In this document: positions 61,203 to 64,000 of the stretch, piece by piece
How positions within the stretch are numbered: the stretch's first letter is position 1
How the letters are laid out: every line of letters starts with the position of its first letter
DNA from: 66-474 sp036279975
GTDB lineage: Bacteria; Pseudomonadota; Gammaproteobacteria; Xanthomonadales; Rhodanobacteraceae
DNA: 64,000 bases
Direction: 5' to 3'
NCBI GenBank assembly: GCA_036279975.1
Contig: DASURP010000096.1
Location: 1-64,000 of the forward strand
Program-made: the position numbers and the translations under genes
Notes under the pieces: model-generated
The model's database searches: none
The model's input: the letters and a program-made list of their open reading frames with translations, nothing else
What the model was told of the DNA's origin: nothing

Positions 61203-63599
61203 ATGCGCTGGTTCCGCAATGTCGCTGTCGCGCTGATCGTCGTCGTCGTCATCACCCTGGCGATCGGCTGGCGGCTGCTCGCAGGCAGCCGTCCCCAGGC
61301 AAACGGCAGCGTCACCGTGCCGGGACTGTCGGCTCCGGCGAGCATCACCCGCGACGCCAGCGGCATCCCGACGATCACGGCACAAAACCGCGTGGACCTC
61401 GCCTTCGCGCTCGGCTTCGCGCACGGCCAGGAACGATTCTTCCAGATGGACCTGCAGCGTCGCATGGCCGCGGGCGAACTCGCGGCCCTGGTCGGCCCCG
61501 CGGCACTGCCGGGCGACGAGAACCATCGCCGGCATCGTTTCCGCGCGCTCGCGCAGCGCGAACTCGCCCTGCTCGCGCCCGCGCAACGCAAGCTGATGGA
61601 TGCCTACACGGCGGGCGTCAACGTGGGCCTCCAGCGCCTCTCCGTGCGTCCATGGGAGTACCTGCTGCTGGGTGCCAAACCACGGCCGTGGACGGACGCC
61701 GACACCGTCCTGACCATCGACGCGATGTTCTTCGACCTCAACCAGGACGGCAACAATGCGCGCGAACTCAACATCGCGCGCCTGCGCGACGTGCTGCCCG
61801 GGCCGCTGGTGGATTTCCTGCTGGCGCCGGCGCCGCGCTGGGAAACGCCGATGCAGGGCGGCCCCGCGCAGCCGGTCCCATTGCCTGACGAAGCCGTGTT
61901 CGATCTGCGCAAGGTCTCCGCAGCGACGGCCGTGCTGGCACATGGGGTGCGGGCCGTCGCCATCGCCGATGCGGCGAATACCGGCGTCGGCAGCAACGGC
62001 TTCGCGGTGGCCGGGGGACTGACCGGCGGCGCGGCGCTGCTGGCCAACGATCCGCACCTCGCGCTGCGCGTGCCGAACATCTGGTACCGGGCGCGGATGC
62101 GCTACCCCGATCCGTCCGATCCGCAACGCCAGCTCGACTTGAACGGCGTCACCCTGCCCGGCACGCCCGCGCTGGTGATCGGCAGCAACGGCCACATCGC
62201 GTGGGGTTTCACCAACAGCGAAGGCGACTGGATGGACTGGGTGAAGGTGATCCGCAACCCGGAAAACCCTTCGCAATACAAGACACCGGACGGCTGGGCG
62301 ACGCTCGCCAAACACGACGAAACGATCCACGTGAAGGGCGCGCCCGACGTCCACGAAACCGTCGCCGACACCATCTGGGGCCCGGTCATGGCCAAGGCGC
62401 CCGACGGCACGCCGCTGGCACTGGCGTGGATCGCGCAGGACCCGCGCGCAGTGAATTTCAACCTGATGCGGCTGGAAACCGCGACCACGGTTGGCCAGGC
62501 CCTGACGCTGGCGCCAAGCATGGGCATCCCGCCGCAAAACCTCGTGGTCGCCGACCGCGCCGGCAACATCGGCTGGAGCATTGCCGGCAGCGTGATTCCG
62601 GTGCGCGCCGGATTCGATCCAGCGCTGCCCGCCGACTGGTCGCAGCCCGGTACGGGCTGGCTGGGCCACGCAACGCCAAGCCAGGTTCCGCGCATCGCGG
62701 ACCCGCCCGGTTCACGAATCTGGACGGCCAACCAGCGCATCGTCTCGGGCGACGACCTGGCCCTGATCGGCGATGGCGGCTACGACCAGGGTGCGCGCGC
62801 GCAGCAGATCCGCGACGATCTTCTTGCACGCGGCCACTTCGCGCCGCGCGACATGCTGGCCATCCAGCTCGACGACCGCGCGCTGTTCCTTGCGCGCTGG
62901 CAGAAGCTGCTGCTGGGTGTCCTGGCCAGGTCGGGCGACCCGGGGACCGCAGCGCTGGAACCGTTCGTGCAGAACTGGCAGGCGCGCGCCGCCACCGACA
63001 GCGTCGGCTATCGCATCGTGCGGATGTTCCGCGACCAGGTGCGCGAAAACGTGCTGGCGCCCTTCGCCGCGCGCGCCAGCGCGAAATGGAAGGATTTCAC
63101 GTGGCCGACGCCCGCGGTTGGCGAATACGCCACGTGGACGCTGGTCACGCAGAAGCCCGCGTGGCTGCTGAACCCGAAGTACAAGGACTGGAACGCGTTG
63201 CTGGCCGCTTCCGCGCAGCAGGTCGCGGATGCGCTGGACAAGCTTCCGGGCGGCCTCGCAGGCCAGACCTGGGGCGCCCGCAACACCGCGCGGATCGACA
63301 ATCCCCTGTCGCAGGCGTTGCCGGACTGGCTCGCACGTTACCTGGACATGCCGCACGTTCCGCTGCCCGGCGACAACGACCTGCCGCGCGTGCTGCATCC
63401 TGCGTTCGGCGCGTCGATGCGCATGGACGTGCAACCAGGTGACGAGGCGCACGGCATCCTCGAAATGCCTGCCGGCCAGTCCGACAACCCGTTGTCGCCG
63501 TGGTTCGGCAGGGGCCATGAAGCCTGGGTGAAAGGCGAACCGACCCCGCTGCTGCCAGGACCCGCGAAGTACCGGCTGACCCTGCAACCGGCGCATTGA
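61203..63599 (+). CDS. Penicillin acylase family N-terminal-nucleophile hydrolase
   Basis: This 798-aa precursor has an N-terminal membrane helix (VALIVVVVITLAIGW) instead of a cleavable signal. The alpha chain has GFAHGQERFFQMDLQRR; the beta chain would begin with Ser264 in GSNGFAVAGG, the autocatalytic nucleophile, followed by LLANDPHLALRVPNIWY with the oxyanion Asn, and GFTNSEGDW. Penicillin acylase relatives hydrolyse amide bonds of acylated amino acids, beta-lactams or homoserine lactones; the substrate is unknown. The likely periplasmic orientation and processing are inferred. Confidence 0.92.
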   Translation: MRWFRNVAVALIVVVVITLAIGWRLLAGSRPQANGSVTVPGLSAPASITRDASGIPTITAQNRVDLAFALGFAHGQERFFQMDLQRRMAAGELAALVGPAALPGDENHRRHRFRALAQRELALLAPAQRKLMDAYTAGVNVGLQRLSVRPWEYLLLGAKPRPWTDADTVLTIDAMFFDLNQDGNNARELNIARLRDVLPGPLVDFLLAPAPRWETPMQGGPAQPVPLPDEAVFDLRKVSAATAVLAHGVRAVAIADAANTGVGSNGFAVAGGLTGGAALLANDPHLALRVPNIWYRARMRYPDPSDPQRQLDLNGVTLPGTPALVIGSNGHIAWGFTNSEGDWMDWVKVIRNPENPSQYKTPDGWATLAKHDETIHVKGAPDVHETVADTIWGPVMAKAPDGTPLALAWIAQDPRAVNFNLMRLETATTVGQALTLAPSMGIPPQNLVVADRAGNIGWSIAGSVIPVRAGFDPALPADWSQPGTGWLGHATPSQVPRIADPPGSRIWTANQRIVSGDDLALIGDGGYDQGARAQQIRDDLLARGHFAPRDMLAIQLDDRALFLARWQKLLLGVLARSGDPGTAALEPFVQNWQARAATDSVGYRIVRMFRDQVRENVLAPFAARASAKWKDFTWPTPAVGEYATWTLVTQKPAWLLNPKYKDWNALLAASAQQVADALDKLPGGLAGQTWGARNTARIDNPLSQALPDWLARYLDMPHVPLPGDNDLPRVLHPAFGASMRMDVQPGDEAHGILEMPAGQSDNPLSPWFGRGHEAWVKGEPTPLLPGPAKYRLTLQPAH

Positions 63600-63677
63600 G
63601 CCGATCGTTCACCACGGCCTGAACGTACCCGCCCGGCCCGCTTGCGCCGGGCCGCATGCCCCGGCGACCATCGCCTT

Positions 63678-64000
63678 ATGAGACCGCTTCGCCCCCTCGC
63701 ATCCCGCCTCGCCAGCCTGCTCGGCAAGGCCGGCCTGATCACGGCGGCCGCGTCGCTGGCCGCCTGCGCGCAGACCTCGCACGGCATCGCCAGCCACGAC
63801 GTGCGGTTCGATGACGTGCACTTCAGGGTGGTGACACTCGACCTGCACAAGGCGAACTTGAGCCTGCATTGGCGCAACCCGGCCACCGGCAAGCCATTCG
63901 CAAGCATCCACGCCCTGCAAGCCTGGGGAGCCGCGCACCATCGCGCGCTGCTGTTCGCCGCCAATGCCGGCATCTACGACGCCAAAGGCGAACCGCTGGG
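63678..64000 (+). CDS. Phosphodiester glycosidase (DUF2233) lipoprotein, C-terminus beyond window
   Basis: The first 107 codons are visible. ATG 63678 leads a lipoprotein signal (AGLITAAASLAAC, with LAAC). The mature part HDVRFDDVHFRVVTLDLHKANLSL as separate strands and LLFAANAGIYDAKGEPLG is the start of a DUF2233/NAGPA-like domain, a family that removes GlcNAc caps from phosphodiesters or acts on exopolysaccharide. The right edge cuts the gene, so catalytic residues cannot be checked. Confidence 0.78.
   Translation, partial: MRPLRPLASRLASLLGKAGLITAAASLAACAQTSHGIASHDVRFDDVHFRVVTLDLHKANLSLHWRNPATGKPFASIHALQAWGAAHHRALLFAANAGIYDAKGEPL

Noticed and set aside
1..64000. tRNA, rRNA, CRISPR arrays, insertion sequences, prophage, origin
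   Set aside because: I found no cloverleaf, rRNA stretch, regular repeat-spacer array, transposase or integrase frame, or DnaA-box cluster. Reading by eye could miss a tRNA.

Overview
The window is GC-rich (about two thirds G+C by eye) and reads as a chromosomal segment of a gammaproteobacterium, most likely of the Xanthomonadales/Rhodanobacteraceae type. This rests on the mix of housekeeping genes (mfd, parC, minCDE, rlmJ, rlmKL, bpt, tesB), the dense short palindromic repeats between and inside genes, and the TonB receptor and small secreted proteins. I see no tRNA, rRNA, CRISPR array, insertion sequence or prophage. Product names come from motifs and family resemblance read by eye, not from searches.

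Layout. 1-2299: an ECF42-type sigma factor flanked by two YCII/DGPF proteins. 2454-8700: an NnrS-like membrane protein, a lipoprotein-like MsrA, a GDCCxxC mini zinc protein, a rearranged beta-propeller pseudogene, and a copAB copper-resistance pair. 8781-24474: rRNA methyltransferases (rlmJ, rlmKL), mfd, an amino-acid permease, GNATs, a cytosolic amidase, tesB and the bpt aminoacyl-tRNA-protein transferase. 24498-30219: an FMN glutamate-synthase-like protein, a VanY peptidase, a membrane-anchored MutS homologue, an AlkA-type glycosylase and a DUF423 protein. 30216-33879: a GldA/GldF/GldG-like ABC operon with a 23-bp operator-like palindrome upstream. 34141-37603: a membrane SRPBCC protein plus a NarL-type two-component pair. 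37754-40313: a GNAT followed by minC-minD-minE. 41132-45324: a fluoride riboswitch, crcB and a DUF190 gene, then MFS, cfa and a TraB/GumN-like gene.

45357-57298 is the most unusual stretch: up to nine genes, all on the minus strand. In transcription order they are an uncharacterised protein, two paralogous ECF43-like sigma factors, a giant Ser/Thr kinase with a WD40-like propeller (start overlapping the second sigma gene), a 973-aa TonB-dependent receptor, two paralogous small exported proteins each followed by a near-identical hairpin, a PP2C phosphatase, and a small protein overlapping the PP2C stop. Kinase, phosphatase and sigma factors in one block fit a phosphorylation-controlled transcription module tied to an outer-membrane receptor. 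That link is inference.

57619-64000: parC, a two-gene archaeal-style lipoate ligase (lplB-lplA), a penicillin-acylase-family hydrolase and the start of a DUF2233 lipoprotein. A theme across the window is palindromic repeat DNA lying in frame inside coding sequence (copA, mfd, the mutS-like gene and the start of a HEACH metalloprotein).
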